From positions 124,001-188,000 of the forward strand of contig CAXTIG010000006.1 in assembly GCA_964244295.1 (NCBI GenBank): 64,000 bases of DNA, in the 5' to 3' direction. The position numbers and the translations under genes are program-made. The notes below the pieces were generated by a model. That model was not told the origin of the DNA. It did not search any database and was given only the letters and a program-made list of their open reading frames with translations. Below are positions 24,154 through 33,256 of the stretch, piece by piece; the first letter of the stretch is position 1, and every line of letters begins with the position of its first letter. The stretch comes from JAJAZB01 sp964244295. GTDB lineage: Bacteria > Bacteroidota > Bacteroidia > Cytophagales > Spirosomataceae.

Positions 24154-26226
24154 TTACGGTTTCACCCAGTTTTGATTCAGGCGGAGCAGGGCTTCCTGGG
24201 CGGGAACATCGCCCTGCCGGGCGGCCACCTGGTACCATTGCACGGCTTTGGTCAGGCTCGGCGGAGTCCCCAGGCCCAATTCGTGCATCGAACCCACCTC
24301 AAACTGCGCCGGAGGAAAATCCTGATTGGCCGCTTTCAGGTACCACTTCAGGGCTTCCTGCTTGTCGGTTGTCGTGCCGTAACCGTGGCGATACATATCA
24401 CCCAGGCTCACCTGGCCCTTCGCGTTGCCCTGTTCGGCGGAAGCCCGGTACCATTTCAGGGCCTTCGCAAAATCGGGTGGAATGCCCAGTCCGGTGCGGT
24501 ACAAATCACCCAGGTTGGCCTGCCCTTCGGCGTTGCCTTGTTTGGCCGATGCCTCGTACAAGGCCAGCGCCCGGGCGGGGTCACGGGCCACGCCCTGCCC
24601 GTTTTCGTACATCTCGCCCAGGTTATTCTGACCGATGGACGAGCCGAAGTCGGCGGCTTTTTGGTACCAGTACACGGCTCTTTCGTAGTCTTTGGAGGTT
24701 TTGTTGCGACCGTACTGGTAATTTTCACCCACGGCGAAGCAGGAATCGGCGGTGACGACCATCGCAAACGAGATTGTATCGGCCCCGGCGGTTTGCGTAG
24801 CGGCGGCAGCGGGTCGGCTGGCCCGGCCCGAAAACCACCAGACCATCCCGCCCAGAAGTACGATGATTCCGATAACCGCGTACCGCGCCCCGGACGCTTG
24901 GGAAGGTTGCCGGGACCAGGACGATAGCCGGTTGGTCAGGCTCACCGGGAGCCGGAACCGCCGCGAGGCACCGGGTTGGACAATGGGCCGGAAGGAGCCG
25001 TCGGGGGTGAGTTGGGGTGGCTCGGCGATTTCCGGCGGCGTGTCCTCTTCTTGAAGTAGTTCTGGCTCGTTGATGCGGGTCGCCGATTCGCCAAACTCAT
25101 CCCAGGGAGTTTCGTTGCGGACGGAAGCCGGGGCTGCCTTCGCCTCAAGGGGTTCCGGTTGGTTGATCCGGGTCGCCGATTCGCCCGACTGGTCCCAGGG
25201 GGTTTCATTGGTGGCTTGCACCGGGGTTACCGCCGGCCCGACGGGCGACAGCGGTAGGGTGATCCAGGGTTCGGCGGGTTCGGGGGCAGATTCCGGTGGG
25301 GTTTCTGCCCTAGAAAAAATCGCCTCCGCCGGGACGGAGCGCTCCTCCAGCGTGGCCAGCAGGGCGTTGCGCATGTCCCGGCAGCGCTGGTAGCGCTGAG
25401 TGGGGTCTTTGGCCGTGGACCGGGCGATGACCTCGTCGAGCCGATCCAGGAAGTCGTGTTCGCGGGGGGGTATGTCGGTCAGCAGGCCAGACAGCCGGGG
25501 CAGGGGTTCGTAGCGAATGCTGTTCTGAACCTGAATCACCACGTCGAAATTGGTTACCTGCGGGTAGGGCGATTTCCCAGCCAGCATTTCCCACAAATTC
25601 ACCCCCAATGTGTAGATGTCGCTGCGCCAGTCGACCCCGCCGGGGTCCACGATCTGCTCCGGACTCATGTAGGCCACCGACCCCATCTGAAGTTTGGGGT
25701 CGGTCAGGGTGCTTTCAAACGTAGAAATGCGCGAAATGCCGAAGTCCAGGATTTTCGGACTGCCGTCGGGTTCGATGATGATGTTGCTGGGCTTGATGTC
25801 GCGGTGAACGACGCCCTGCTCGCGCCGGGTACCGATTTCGAGGATGGCGTGGTGGGCGTAATCGAAGGCATCGAGCAATTGGGCGAACGTCCCGACCACC
25901 ACCTGGGGCTGGCGGTAGGTTTGCGGACTGTTGCGCAGGCACTCAGCCAGGGTCTTGCCTTCGACGTATTCCATCACGAAGGCGTCGCGGTCGGGATCGA
26001 GGCCCAGGATTTTGACAATGCGGGGGTGATGAAGGGTTTCCAGAATTTCGGCTTCGCGCAGGAAGCGGCGGCGGATGCGCTCGTCGTCGCGGAGTTGTTC
26101 GAGCAGAAATTTCACCGCCACTTTTTCGCCTTTCCCCCACACGCGTCGGGCTTCGTACACGACTCCCATGCCGCCCGCTTTGATTTTGCGGGTGATTTCG
26201 TAGTCGAAGAGTTTTTCGCCGATCAT
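24154..26226 (-). CDS. membrane Ser/Thr protein kinase with Sel1 repeats (PpkA-like)
   Basis: The 690-residue protein begins with a Hanks-type kinase domain: glycine loop KAGGMG (16-21), Lys39 in VAVKF, catalytic HRDIKPSN with Asp143, and DFG at 161-163, then GSVAYMSPEQ. A Pro/Glu-rich linker contains two similar NETPWDQSGE/NETPWDEFGE segments. One membrane helix lies near 445-465 (YAVIGIIVLLGGMVWWF). About five Sel1-type repeats follow (AVYWYQKAADFG, ALKWYRASAEQGNAKGQ). In proteobacterial T6SS the PpkA kinase, PppA phosphatase and Fha protein control firing; the same trio occurs here. Regulation of this T6SS is inferred. Confidence 0.85.
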   Translation of the reverse strand: MIGEKLFDYEITRKIKAGGMGVVYEARRVWGKGEKVAVKFLLEQLRDDERIRRRFLREAEILETLHHPRIVKILGLDPDRDAFVMEYVEGKTLAECLRNSPQTYRQPQVVVGTFAQLLDAFDYAHHAILEIGTRREQGVVHRDIKPSNIIIEPDGSPKILDFGISRISTFESTLTDPKLQMGSVAYMSPEQIVDPGGVDWRSDIYTLGVNLWEMLAGKSPYPQVTNFDVVIQVQNSIRYEPLPRLSGLLTDIPPREHDFLDRLDEVIARSTAKDPTQRYQRCRDMRNALLATLEERSVPAEAIFSRAETPPESAPEPAEPWITLPLSPVGPAVTPVQATNETPWDQSGESATRINQPEPLEAKAAPASVRNETPWDEFGESATRINEPELLQEEDTPPEIAEPPQLTPDGSFRPIVQPGASRRFRLPVSLTNRLSSWSRQPSQASGARYAVIGIIVLLGGMVWWFSGRASRPAAAATQTAGADTISFAMVVTADSCFAVGENYQYGRNKTSKDYERAVYWYQKAADFGSSIGQNNLGEMYENGQGVARDPARALALYEASAKQGNAEGQANLGDLYRTGLGIPPDFAKALKWYRASAEQGNAKGQVSLGDMYRHGYGTTTDKQEALKWYLKAANQDFPPAQFEVGSMHELGLGTPPSLTKAVQWYQVAARQGDVPAQEALLRLNQNWVKP

Positions 26227-26289
26227 GGTTGGTAGAGAGAGGAGTGGAAAATCAGGCCATTGGTTGGGGCGGGCGGGTCGGTGCCCTGG

Positions 26290-27957
26290 TTAGGATTCGG
26301 TTTTGGTGAGGTTGGCGGCTCCGGCGGGAGGCTGGCGATTGCCTTCGGGGTCGATGCGGTACGGTTTGCCACCGGCCTCGGTTACTTCGGCGGTGCAGTT
26401 GTGGGTTTCGTCGAAGGCCAGCGCTTTGACGTATTTTTTCGGGGAAATCGGTTCTCTCCCTTCCCGGTTCAGGTAACCCCAGTATTTGCCCCGGCGCACC
26501 GGAACCCGTTCGCAGGCGGGGCTGTCTTTGCCTACTTCGTCGTACTCTTTCCCGTAGGGAGTGATCCACTTTGGTTTCCCGGCCATTTTCACGAAGATCA
26601 ATCCCCATTTCATTCGGTCCAGATCGACGTGGTCGAATTGGGGTCGGAAAATCAGATCCCCGCCGATTCGCCGCAGGCCTTGTTTCCCATCGCGGGCGCG
26701 TTCGACCACTTCCAGTCCCAGTTCCGGTTTTTTCGATTTCACATTGAGGGCATCGGGGTCGGAGAGCAGGTACTCGTCGCTTCGTGGCCCAGACTGCCCG
26801 GCGGGCGTAGCCTCAGCGGAAGACTCGCTGGGTGTCGGCCCGGAGGCTTCTGGCGCGTTGGTCGCCGGAGCTGCCGCGCGGGTCGGCCCCCGGTCAGCAT
26901 GGGTGGACCAGTACCAGAAGGCGAACCCACCCACGGCCAACACGAGTACCAGCAAAACGCCCAGGGTGTACGGACCGAGGCTTGATTTTCGGCGGACAGG
27001 TGGCATGGGCACCGGGGCGGGCTTCGCAGCCGGGGGGCGGTTTTCGGGAATGGGCAGGGGTGGGCTGGAGTGCCCGTTGCTCGCTTTGGTTGGAGTCGCC
27101 TCGGGGTGGGGAATGCCGATGAGGGTAACGGAATCGTCCACTTCGTCGGGTTCGTAGCGAATGTAGGGTGGGGTTTTTACCCGCAGAGCGGGATCCACCT
27201 GACCCGTGACGCGATCAATCTGAAGCAGGTAGGCCGTGAAGTTATCGCGGGTGTGGCCCTGGCAGCAGGCCAGCAAGGTGCGCAGTTTTTCGTCGTTGGA
27301 ATCGTAACTACCCAGCGTTTTTTCGAGCAATTCTTCGCTGATCCGTTCGAGAATGCCATCCGAACACATGAAAAAATAATCGCCCGCCCGGAGGTCGTTG
27401 AGCAGTTGTACGTCAGCTTCGACTCGCTGTTTTTGCCCCCCCTGAATGGCCCGCGTGATCACGTTGCGCTGGGGGTGTTTGCGGGCTTCGTCGGGGCTGA
27501 GCACCCCGGCTTTCATCAGTTCGTTGACGTACGAGTGATCTTCGGTTCGCCAGCGGATCAGTCCCTGCCGGATCAGGTACACCCGACTATCGCCGACGTG
27601 CGCCACGGTCACCCCGGCCCCGTGCCGGTACAGGAGCGTGAGGGTGGTACCCATGTTGGCGGCCTGCGGATGAGCCGCCACGTAGGCATCGAAGTGGTCT
27701 TGCACAAAGGCCAACGCCTGCTGGATGTACGCCTCGGTGACGAGGGCCACGGGATGCTCTCTAAAATACGCGTCGAATTGCGCGACGGCCAGTTGACTGG
27801 CCACTTCACCCCGCTCGGCCCCGCCTACCCCGTCGCACACCAGAAACCAGTGTTGCCGGGGGCTGGTCGTCTGAGGGTCGGGAAAGAGGGCATCTTCGTT
27901 GTTGGTTCGGTTACCAAGCTGCGAAAATCCGAGTGGTTGGTTGAGGCTGATTTCCAT
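26290..27957 (-). CDS. PP2C-type phosphatase with membrane helix and WG repeats (PppA-like)
   Basis: From the ATG at 27955-27957 the protein has 555 residues (a TTG at 27993 is the only alternative start). Residues 1-250 are a PP2C domain with all metal-binding marks: RTNNEDA (17-23), VCDGVGG (40-46), GDSR (122-125), CSDG (198-201) and DN (238-239). A Pro-rich linker precedes one membrane helix at 330-350. The C-terminal 150 residues contain WG-like repeats (MKWGLIFV, KYWGYLNREGREPI), predicted to be on the other side of the membrane. It most likely reverses phosphorylation by the adjacent kinase. Confidence 0.85.
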   Translation of the reverse strand: MEISLNQPLGFSQLGNRTNNEDALFPDPQTTSPRQHWFLVCDGVGGAERGEVASQLAVAQFDAYFREHPVALVTEAYIQQALAFVQDHFDAYVAAHPQAANMGTTLTLLYRHGAGVTVAHVGDSRVYLIRQGLIRWRTEDHSYVNELMKAGVLSPDEARKHPQRNVITRAIQGGQKQRVEADVQLLNDLRAGDYFFMCSDGILERISEELLEKTLGSYDSNDEKLRTLLACCQGHTRDNFTAYLLQIDRVTGQVDPALRVKTPPYIRYEPDEVDDSVTLIGIPHPEATPTKASNGHSSPPLPIPENRPPAAKPAPVPMPPVRRKSSLGPYTLGVLLVLVLAVGGFAFWYWSTHADRGPTRAAAPATNAPEASGPTPSESSAEATPAGQSGPRSDEYLLSDPDALNVKSKKPELGLEVVERARDGKQGLRRIGGDLIFRPQFDHVDLDRMKWGLIFVKMAGKPKWITPYGKEYDEVGKDSPACERVPVRRGKYWGYLNREGREPISPKKYVKALAFDETHNCTAEVTEAGGKPYRIDPEGNRQPPAGAANLTKTES

Positions 27958-28008
27958 TGCGGGAAGCGAAAAACGCTTGAGTGAGGGCTTCAAACGCGGG
28001 CCGTCGGG

Positions 28009-28641
28009 TCAGGACGGGGTTTTAAATCCAATGATGGTTCGTCCGTAGTCCATGTCTTCCACTTCCTGGAACGCCCGGTGGGGCGACTCGGCCAGTTCGA
28101 CGGTTTTCAATACCAGTTTGGTGACTCCGATCTGGATGAGGTCGCCATCGCTGAGGTAAATCCGGTCGTATTCGCCCAAGCGAGGTTCCTCCCCGTTGAG
28201 GTAGGTTCCGTTCCGGCTCGGTTTCCAGCCCCCGTCGGGGCGGCTGGCTCCGTCCTGCAACAGATACAGCAGAGCACCCTGTCGGCTAATTTTTACCTCA
28301 ATCGTGCAGTGCGGACGGCTCATGAATTCGTCGTTGGTCACGATCATGTGCGTGGCCGGTGCATTCTCCGATTGCCGCCCTACCGTGTTGATTCCCAGGT
28401 GTAGCGCAAACGTTTGCGTATCGGTTTGTTCATCCTTCACGATCAGCCAGCCCAGTTCACCCGGCCCCGGCAAGGCAACCTGCAACTGGGTGGGCGACTC
28501 GGCGGGCGGGGCCAGCGGAATGGGATTCAAATACCCGCAGGCCGGGCATTTGGCTTCCTTGAGTTTATGCGGATTCTGAACCCGCAACGGAGCGCGGCAC
28601 TTCGGATTGCCGCAGATGATCCGCAACGAGGGCACCTCCAT
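28009..28641 (-). CDS. zinc-ribbon FHA-domain protein
   Basis: The 210-residue protein opens with a zinc ribbon using Cys10, Cys15, Cys32 and Cys35. It then has an FHA domain (about 80-185) with the phosphothreonine-binding landmarks INTVGRQSE, SRPHCTIEV and SRNGTYLNG. FHA proteins read Ser/Thr-kinase phosphorylation, so it is the probable reader for the neighbouring kinase. It ends 51 bases before the phosphatase start. No membrane segment is present. Confidence 0.85.
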   Translation of the reverse strand: MEVPSLRIICGNPKCRAPLRVQNPHKLKEAKCPACGYLNPIPLAPPAESPTQLQVALPGPGELGWLIVKDEQTDTQTFALHLGINTVGRQSENAPATHMIVTNDEFMSRPHCTIEVKISRQGALLYLLQDGASRPDGGWKPSRNGTYLNGEEPRLGEYDRIYLSDGDLIQIGVTKLVLKTVELAESPHRAFQEVEDMDYGRTIIGFKTPS

Positions 28642-28708
28642 AACATCAGAAATTCAGGGCGATCAATCGAGAGTTTGGTAAACCGACAGCGTTTAAGTAG
28701 CTGGCATT

Positions 28709-28796
28709 TGATAATTGGGTAAAATGGAACTTAGTTAGTTCCTGTTAAATCGTTGAATGGCAGTCAATCAACTAAGTACCAATTTACCCAATTACC
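28709..28796. repeat. word-repeat hairpin after acidic protein gene
   Basis: Left arm 28709-28740 contains GATAATTGGGTAAAATGG and AACTTAGTTAG; right arm 28766-28796 is the near reverse complement (AACTAAGTACC, TTTACCCAATTACC). It lies 13 bases after the TAA of the 270-residue gene. Probably a terminator. Confidence 0.65.
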
Positions 28797-28809
28797 TCTT
28801 CACCGGTAC

Positions 28810-29622
28810 TTAAATGGTCAGTTCGTTGCTGTGCGAGTCGAAGTCGTGCGAGGCATCGTCCTGGCCCAGGTCACCAACCGAAGCGTCCTCGTCCGACGTG
28901 GCATCAAGCGAGGTTTCCGTCGCGTGGAGAGCTACAACCTCGTGTTCGGCAGGCGGCGTGCTGGCCTCAGCGGTGTCTTTGGTATCGTCGGTATCGAGCG
29001 ATACGTGGCCTTCGTCGAGGCTCACGCTAGACTGGTGGCGGGCTAACTGAGCCTCTTCCTGGTGGTGTCCGCCGCCGCCGCTCCGGTGGGGAAGCAGGTC
29101 GTTCGAGGCCAGAAATTCATTGCGCTGTTCGGGTGTCAGCAGCAGTTCTTCTTCTTTCGTGTAGGTGTTGTAGGTTTCGCCTTCGTACTCGAAGGTGTGG
29201 CCCGGTCCCTGCGCGAAGCGGGCTTCGGCAAAGGCCTTGTCAAAACCCGTCAGTCCGGCACCGGGGTCGAGTCCGGCCCCGGCCAGCGGATCGGGAGGTG
29301 CCGCGCTGGTTCCCGTACCCGCCCCGGCGGTCGGTTGGGCAGCAGCCAGATTGGCGGAACCCTGGCCAATGGAATCATCCGCCGCATTTTTGTCCGGAGT
29401 GGTATCCAACACCACCTCGCCTTCCCCGTCTGAATCTTCCCCATCGAGTACGCTTAATCCGTAAGCGGCTCCTCCCAGGGCTACCGTACCGACGGCGGCG
29501 GCGCCGATGGCTTTTTTCTGGTCACTGTTCAGCGATTTATCGGTCGAATCCGGTGCTTCTTCCGAGGATTGATTCGACTGCATTTGCGTAGCTCCGTCGT
29601 CGTAGGGATCGTAGGCGTTCAT
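28810..29622 (-). CDS. acidic single-pass membrane protein of T6SS signalling block, unknown
   Basis: The 270-residue protein has an N-terminal acidic/Ser-Gln-rich stretch and one Gly/Ala-rich hydrophobic segment (about 38-55, AIGAAAVGTVALGGAAYGL). The remainder is long, low-complexity and Asp/Glu/Ser/Thr-rich. A short ordered piece (about 145-170) reads YEGETYNTYTKEEELLLTPE, and a His-rich GGGGHHQEE follows. I recognise no family. The many Thr/Ser in acidic surroundings make it a plausible substrate of the neighbouring kinase and ligand of the FHA proteins, but that is inference. It sits between the two FHA genes on the same strand. Confidence 0.65.
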   Translation of the reverse strand: MNAYDPYDDGATQMQSNQSSEEAPDSTDKSLNSDQKKAIGAAAVGTVALGGAAYGLSVLDGEDSDGEGEVVLDTTPDKNAADDSIGQGSANLAAAQPTAGAGTGTSAAPPDPLAGAGLDPGAGLTGFDKAFAEARFAQGPGHTFEYEGETYNTYTKEEELLLTPEQRNEFLASNDLLPHRSGGGGHHQEEAQLARHQSSVSLDEGHVSLDTDDTKDTAEASTPPAEHEVVALHATETSLDATSDEDASVGDLGQDDASHDFDSHSNELTI

Positions 29623-29695
29623 CTGAGTAAGGGGTTTTGGTTGAGATTATGAAAAGAGGTTGAATTAAGAAGAGTTTCCGGAAAAGGCGCCGGCA

Positions 29696-30448
29696 TCACC
29701 CATCCACCCATTTGGCCTTGCACTCCCGGCACTGCTTGCGCCGGATCAGATCAGGGTAAGGAATGTTGCCCAAAAACACACCGCAGGAGGGGCAGACGTA
29801 GAGGCGTTTGAATTCTTTGTCAAGGGCGAGTAGTTTTTCGGCGGGATTGAGAAATTCCGCCGCCACGATTTGGCCGATGACTGCCCCCAGCACACCCACT
29901 GCCAATAAAGCAGGAAAGGCGAAACCCAGTAATCCAGTTAACCCAAAACCCGCCCGTACCCATGCCTGTTGGCGGGGACTGTTGACTTGAATTAGTTCGC
30001 GGGCGGTAGCGTAGGTTTGCTGCGCGGCTTCAAGCCGCTTGAATTCTTCCCGAAAATCCAATGGATCCGATTTAGCAACCGGCACCGGGATCGGGTCGGA
30101 GGTTTCGGAGATTTCAGAAAACTCCGCCCGGGGGGCCGTCAGTTTGCCAGGTTTGTACGTGGCCGCCACGGGCACTAGGGCTACTTCCCGGTTTTTCAAA
30201 TCGAAAATCACCTGCGGGCTGGTGGGTTCTCCCTGCCCGAACACAATCCGGCTTTCGGTTCCGATCACGGTACGGGCTACCCGCCGCCCATCCACGAAGG
30301 TGCCGTAGGTGGAGTCCGCATCTTCAAGCAAGACGACGTGATCGGTAATGAACGTCACCCTGGCGTGCTGACGACTCACGCCGGGTTGGTTGACAACCAG
30401 ATGGTTTTCGGCAGAGCGACCGATGGTGAAGCTCGCGGCAGAATTCAT
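29696..30448 (-). CDS. FHA-domain membrane protein with C-terminal zinc finger
   Basis: I chose the ATG at 30446-30448 (250 residues) because the FHA domain begins directly after it; the open frame continues upstream without family features. FHA landmarks are FTIGRSAENH (7-16), VSRQHARV (24-31) and DSTYGTFVDG (45-54). A hydrophobic stretch at 168-196 would cross the membrane as one or two helices. The C-terminus has four cysteines (219, 222, 240, 243) in a zinc-finger arrangement (CPSCG, CRECK). It is the first gene of the minus-strand T6SS signalling block. Confidence 0.8.
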   Translation of the reverse strand: MNSAASFTIGRSAENHLVVNQPGVSRQHARVTFITDHVVLLEDADSTYGTFVDGRRVARTVIGTESRIVFGQGEPTSPQVIFDLKNREVALVPVAATYKPGKLTAPRAEFSEISETSDPIPVPVAKSDPLDFREEFKRLEAAQQTYATARELIQVNSPRQQAWVRAGFGLTGLLGFAFPALLAVGVLGAVIGQIVAAEFLNPAEKLLALDKEFKRLYVCPSCGVFLGNIPYPDLIRRKQCRECKAKWVDG

Positions 30449-30913
30449 ACGCTGCGGGTAAAGAAACGTCGATAAACCAGCAAAATTTAAAGAATGAACA
30501 ACCGGCTGTACTTGCTCGCAAAATGGAAAATTTTTAATAAAAATGCGTTGCCACTCCCTAATTTTTAGCAGAAACCCCGTGAAAATCAGGGTGGGGTGGG
30601 GTCGATTGCAGCAAATTCGCCCGGCGTAGGTCTCCAACCCGGCAGGTTAGTGGCGTAACCGGGTTCATTACGAGGGCCATCTGGCCGTTGGCAGCGGGGG
30701 TTCAGGGTCAGAAAAACGCAGGTCATTTCCGTCGGTCACTTCTTTCTGGCGGCAACGGCAGAGGGGGACAACAAAAGCAAGAGCCCATCGAAAACGAACG
30801 ATGGAGCCTGGCTGGGAGAAAATTGACACCGGGCGTTGGTAAACTCGTTTCAGAACCTGAAACTTGGCTTGTCACCATCTAAAACTGGAAATCTGCCCGA
30901 CCGCACACCACCT
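30449..30913. other. 465-base divergent intergenic region
   Basis: This gap separates the FHA gene (minus) from the phosphopantetheinyl transferase remnant (plus) and must hold both promoters. AT-rich sequence at 30480-30545 is upstream of the FHA gene and contains a near match to the -7 consensus (TAAATTTTG on the minus strand, one base too long). A small hairpin with arms AACCCGG/CCGGGTT lies at about 30640-30665. I see no RNA gene. Confidence 0.4.
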
Positions 30914-31544
30914 ATGCTCCATCTGTTTTACCATATCCCACCCAAAAACGCCAGTGAAGCGGAAGTAACCATCCGCCTGCTCAATTCCTTTCCCCCCGCC
31001 TTCCACCCCGCCCTTTCCCCGAACCTGGCGGCTCCAAAACGCTACCAGCGCGTAGCGGCCCGCTGGCTGCTGAGGGAATTGTTCTTACGAAAAAATGGAA
31101 ACCCGGAAGCGGTGGAAGTCTTTCGCCTGAGTTCCGGTGGCAAGCCCTTCGTACCAGGCACATTTGAGTTTAGCCTGGCCCACACCGATGGACTAATCGC
31201 CGCCGCTGGGGCCACGTCGGGGTGGACGTGGAGCGCCTCCGGCCCTTGGCCCCCACCCACTTCCGCGCCTTTTTCAACCCCGACGAATTGATGCGCCTCG
31301 CCACCGCGCCCGACTCCCGTCGCGAACTGCTCCGGCACTGGACCCGCCGCGAGGCCCTCGTGAAGGCCGACGGCCGGGGCTTCCGCGCCTGGAGCCAGTG
31401 CGCCAACGAGGGCGAAACCGGCTACCTCCGCGACGAGGCCCGGCGCTACCACCTCACCTGCTCGATTTAGATTTGCCCAAAGGCTACGTGGGCGCGCTTT
31501 GCTATGAAGTTTTCGACGAAATTTTGATTGAAAAATTAGTCTGA
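30914..31544 (+). pseudogene. 4'-phosphopantetheinyl transferase, interrupted by two frameshifts
   Basis: An ATG at 30914 opens a frame reading MLHLFYHIPPK and then KRYQRVAARWLLRELF and GKPFVPGTFEFSLAHTDG, the PPTase N-terminal pattern. The frame is lost in a G-run at 31207-31211, where one extra base would restore continuity into VGVDVERLRP, FFNPDELMRL and HWTRREALVKADGRGF, the catalytic Asp/Glu and WTRKEA-type motifs. A second single-base loss near 31464 separates this from the C-terminal LPKGYVGALCYEVF ending at the TGA 31542-31544. Intact, it would transfer phosphopantetheine to carrier proteins (Sfp type). Either a true pseudogene or two single-base assembly errors. It overlaps the 3' end of queG by 9 bases. 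Confidence 0.7.
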
Positions 31545-32483
31545 ACCCGTCCCGGTCACGAAGGCCACATTGCGTTGCAGACCCTCGAATTTCGCCCGCT
31601 TGAGCGGGGAATTTTTGAAGACTTTCTGGAAAACCTCCGCTGTGAGTTCCACCCAGTCGCGCCGGGTGAACCCTTCCAGTTCGGGCGGGGGCGCAAAGGC
31701 TGGTTCCTGGTGCGGACGGCTGAAGCGGTTCCAGGGGCACACGTCCTGGCAGATGTCACAGCCGAAGGCCCAGTTTTCAAATTTTCCCCGCATCTCTACT
31801 GGAATTTGTTCCTTCAGTTCAATGGTGAAGTAGCTGATGCAACGGCTACCATCCACCACGTAGGGTTCGACGATGGCCCCCGTCGGGCAGGCATCCAGGC
31901 AGCGGGTACAGGTGCCGCAGTAGTCGGGCGTGGGGCCGTCGGGCGTCAGCTCTACGTCGAGAATCAGTTCGGCGATGAAGAAAAAACTACCCATTTGCCG
32001 GTTGAGCAGGTTGCTGTGCTTACCTACCCAGCCCACGCCGGCCCGGGCCGCCCAGACCTTGTCCATCACCGGGGCCGAATCAACAAACGCCCGCCCGCCC
32101 ACGTCGCCGATTTCGGCCTGAATCGCGTCGAGCAGCGTTTTCAGCTTTGTTTTAATGACAAAATGGTAATCGGTGCCGTAGGCGTACTTCGAGATTTTCA
32201 GGTCCTCCTCGTCAGTAAATAATTCGCGCTCCGGGTAGTAGTTGTACAGCAAGGAAACCACCGATTTTGCCCCTTCGACCAGCTTGCGCGGGTCGAGGCG
32301 CTTGTCGAAGTGGTTGGCCATGTAGCCCATTTGCCCCTGCATTCCTTTCGTTAGCCAGGCTTCGAGGCGGGGGGCTTCTTCTTCCAAAAAATCAGCCTTT
32401 GCCACGCCGCAGAAATCAAAGCCCAGGTCGGCGGCGTTGGTTTTGATGCGTTGCGTGTAACGCTGGCGGGTGGTGTCGGTCAT
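31536..32483 (-). CDS. queG: epoxyqueuosine reductase
   Basis: The 315-residue protein (ATG at 32481-32483; an adjacent GTG three bases upstream is possible) matches QueG, which reduces epoxyqueuosine to queuosine in tRNA using cobalamin and iron-sulfur clusters. The N-terminal cobalamin-binding half includes GADFCGVAKA-like sequence (GFDFCGVAKADF) and MGYMANHFDKRLDP. Two ferredoxin-type motifs follow: CGTCTRCLDACPTGAI and CDICQDVCPWN. Length is a little short because the C-terminal HEAT-like repeat of some QueG proteins is absent. It is divergent from grpE and convergent with the PPTase remnant. Confidence 0.92.
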   Translation of the reverse strand: MTDTTRQRYTQRIKTNAADLGFDFCGVAKADFLEEEAPRLEAWLTKGMQGQMGYMANHFDKRLDPRKLVEGAKSVVSLLYNYYPERELFTDEEDLKISKYAYGTDYHFVIKTKLKTLLDAIQAEIGDVGGRAFVDSAPVMDKVWAARAGVGWVGKHSNLLNRQMGSFFFIAELILDVELTPDGPTPDYCGTCTRCLDACPTGAIVEPYVVDGSRCISYFTIELKEQIPVEMRGKFENWAFGCDICQDVCPWNRFSRPHQEPAFAPPPELEGFTRRDWVELTAEVFQKVFKNSPLKRAKFEGLQRNVAFVTGTGSD

Positions 32484-32508
32484 CACAGTTATCTTTGCGG
32501 GCGATTAC

Positions 32509-32585
32509 CCCCACCCCCTAAAGGGGGCTTTCCTGCCTGGAATGTTCCAGCATTGAAAAGCCCCCTTTAGGGGGTGGGGACGGTC
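32509..32585. repeat. inverted repeat, CCCCCTAAAGGGGG type
   Basis: ACCCCCTAAAGGGGGCTTT at the left (about 32512-32531) is answered by AAGCCCCCTTTAGGGGGTGGGG at the right (about 32561-32583), with a loop of about 30 bases. Each arm is also self-complementary. It lies between the divergent queG and grpE genes. A related element lies at 51603-51716. Confidence 0.75.
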
Positions 32586-32677
32586 CGCCGCTGCGGGTAT
32601 TTTCTGCCAACTTGTCAGCCAAAACGCGCTGGCAAGCCCTTTTCCGAATGTTCATCAACGCCTAAAGTTACGCAGAC

Positions 32678-33256
32678 ATGACGACCAATCCGGACGAAAT
32701 GACCAACCATCACCCCCAACCCGACCAAACCGTCGAACTTCCCGAAGAAACCACGCCCGAAACGGCCATCGACACCGAAAGTGAGGCCTTCGAGGCCGTG
32801 GAAGAATCCCAAACCGATAAACTCCGCGACGAGTTGGCCGAACTGAAAGATAAATACCTGCGCCTGTACAGCGATTTCGACAACTTCCGTCGGCGCACGG
32901 CGAAGGAAAAAGTAGAGTTGATTAAAAACGCCTCGGAAGACGTAGTCAAATCGCTCCTGACCGTCCTCGACGACGTGGAACGCGCCCAGGCTACCTTCGC
33001 CAGCGCCGAAGACGGTAAGATCGAAAAAGCAGGCATCGAGTTGATTTTCAATAAAATACAAACTACCCTCACCGCGAAGGGACTCCAACCGATGGACGCC
33101 GCCGGGGCCACTTTCGATGCCGATTTGCACGAAAGCATCGCCCAATTTCCGGCCCCGACGGCAGACCAGAAAGGCAAAGTCATCGACGTGGTCGAAAAAG
33201 GCTACACCCTCAACGACAAGGTGATTCGCTTCGCGAAGGTGGTGGTGGGAAGTTGA
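32678..33256 (+). CDS. grpE: GrpE nucleotide exchange factor for DnaK
   Basis: This 192-residue protein has an acidic, Pro-rich N-terminal tail, a long coiled-coil helix (DELAELKDKYLRLYSDFDNF with FRRRTAKEK), and the C-terminal beta domain with GIELIFNKIQTTL, GLQPMDAAG and GYTLNDKVIRFAKVVV, the GrpE signature. It releases ADP from DnaK. It is followed by dnaJ 101 bases downstream on the same strand, the usual grpE-dnaJ arrangement; dnaK is not in the window. Confidence 0.95.
   Translation: MTTNPDEMTNHHPQPDQTVELPEETTPETAIDTESEAFEAVEESQTDKLRDELAELKDKYLRLYSDFDNFRRRTAKEKVELIKNASEDVVKSLLTVLDDVERAQATFASAEDGKIEKAGIELIFNKIQTTLTAKGLQPMDAAGATFDADLHESIAQFPAPTADQKGKVIDVVEKGYTLNDKVIRFAKVVVGS

Noticed and set aside
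1..30448. Locus as an extracellular contractile injection system (Afp/MAC type) rather than T6SS
   Set aside because: Hcp-like TssD, TssN, ClpV and a DUF4123 adaptor point to T6SS; no tail-fibre or tape-measure genes were seen.
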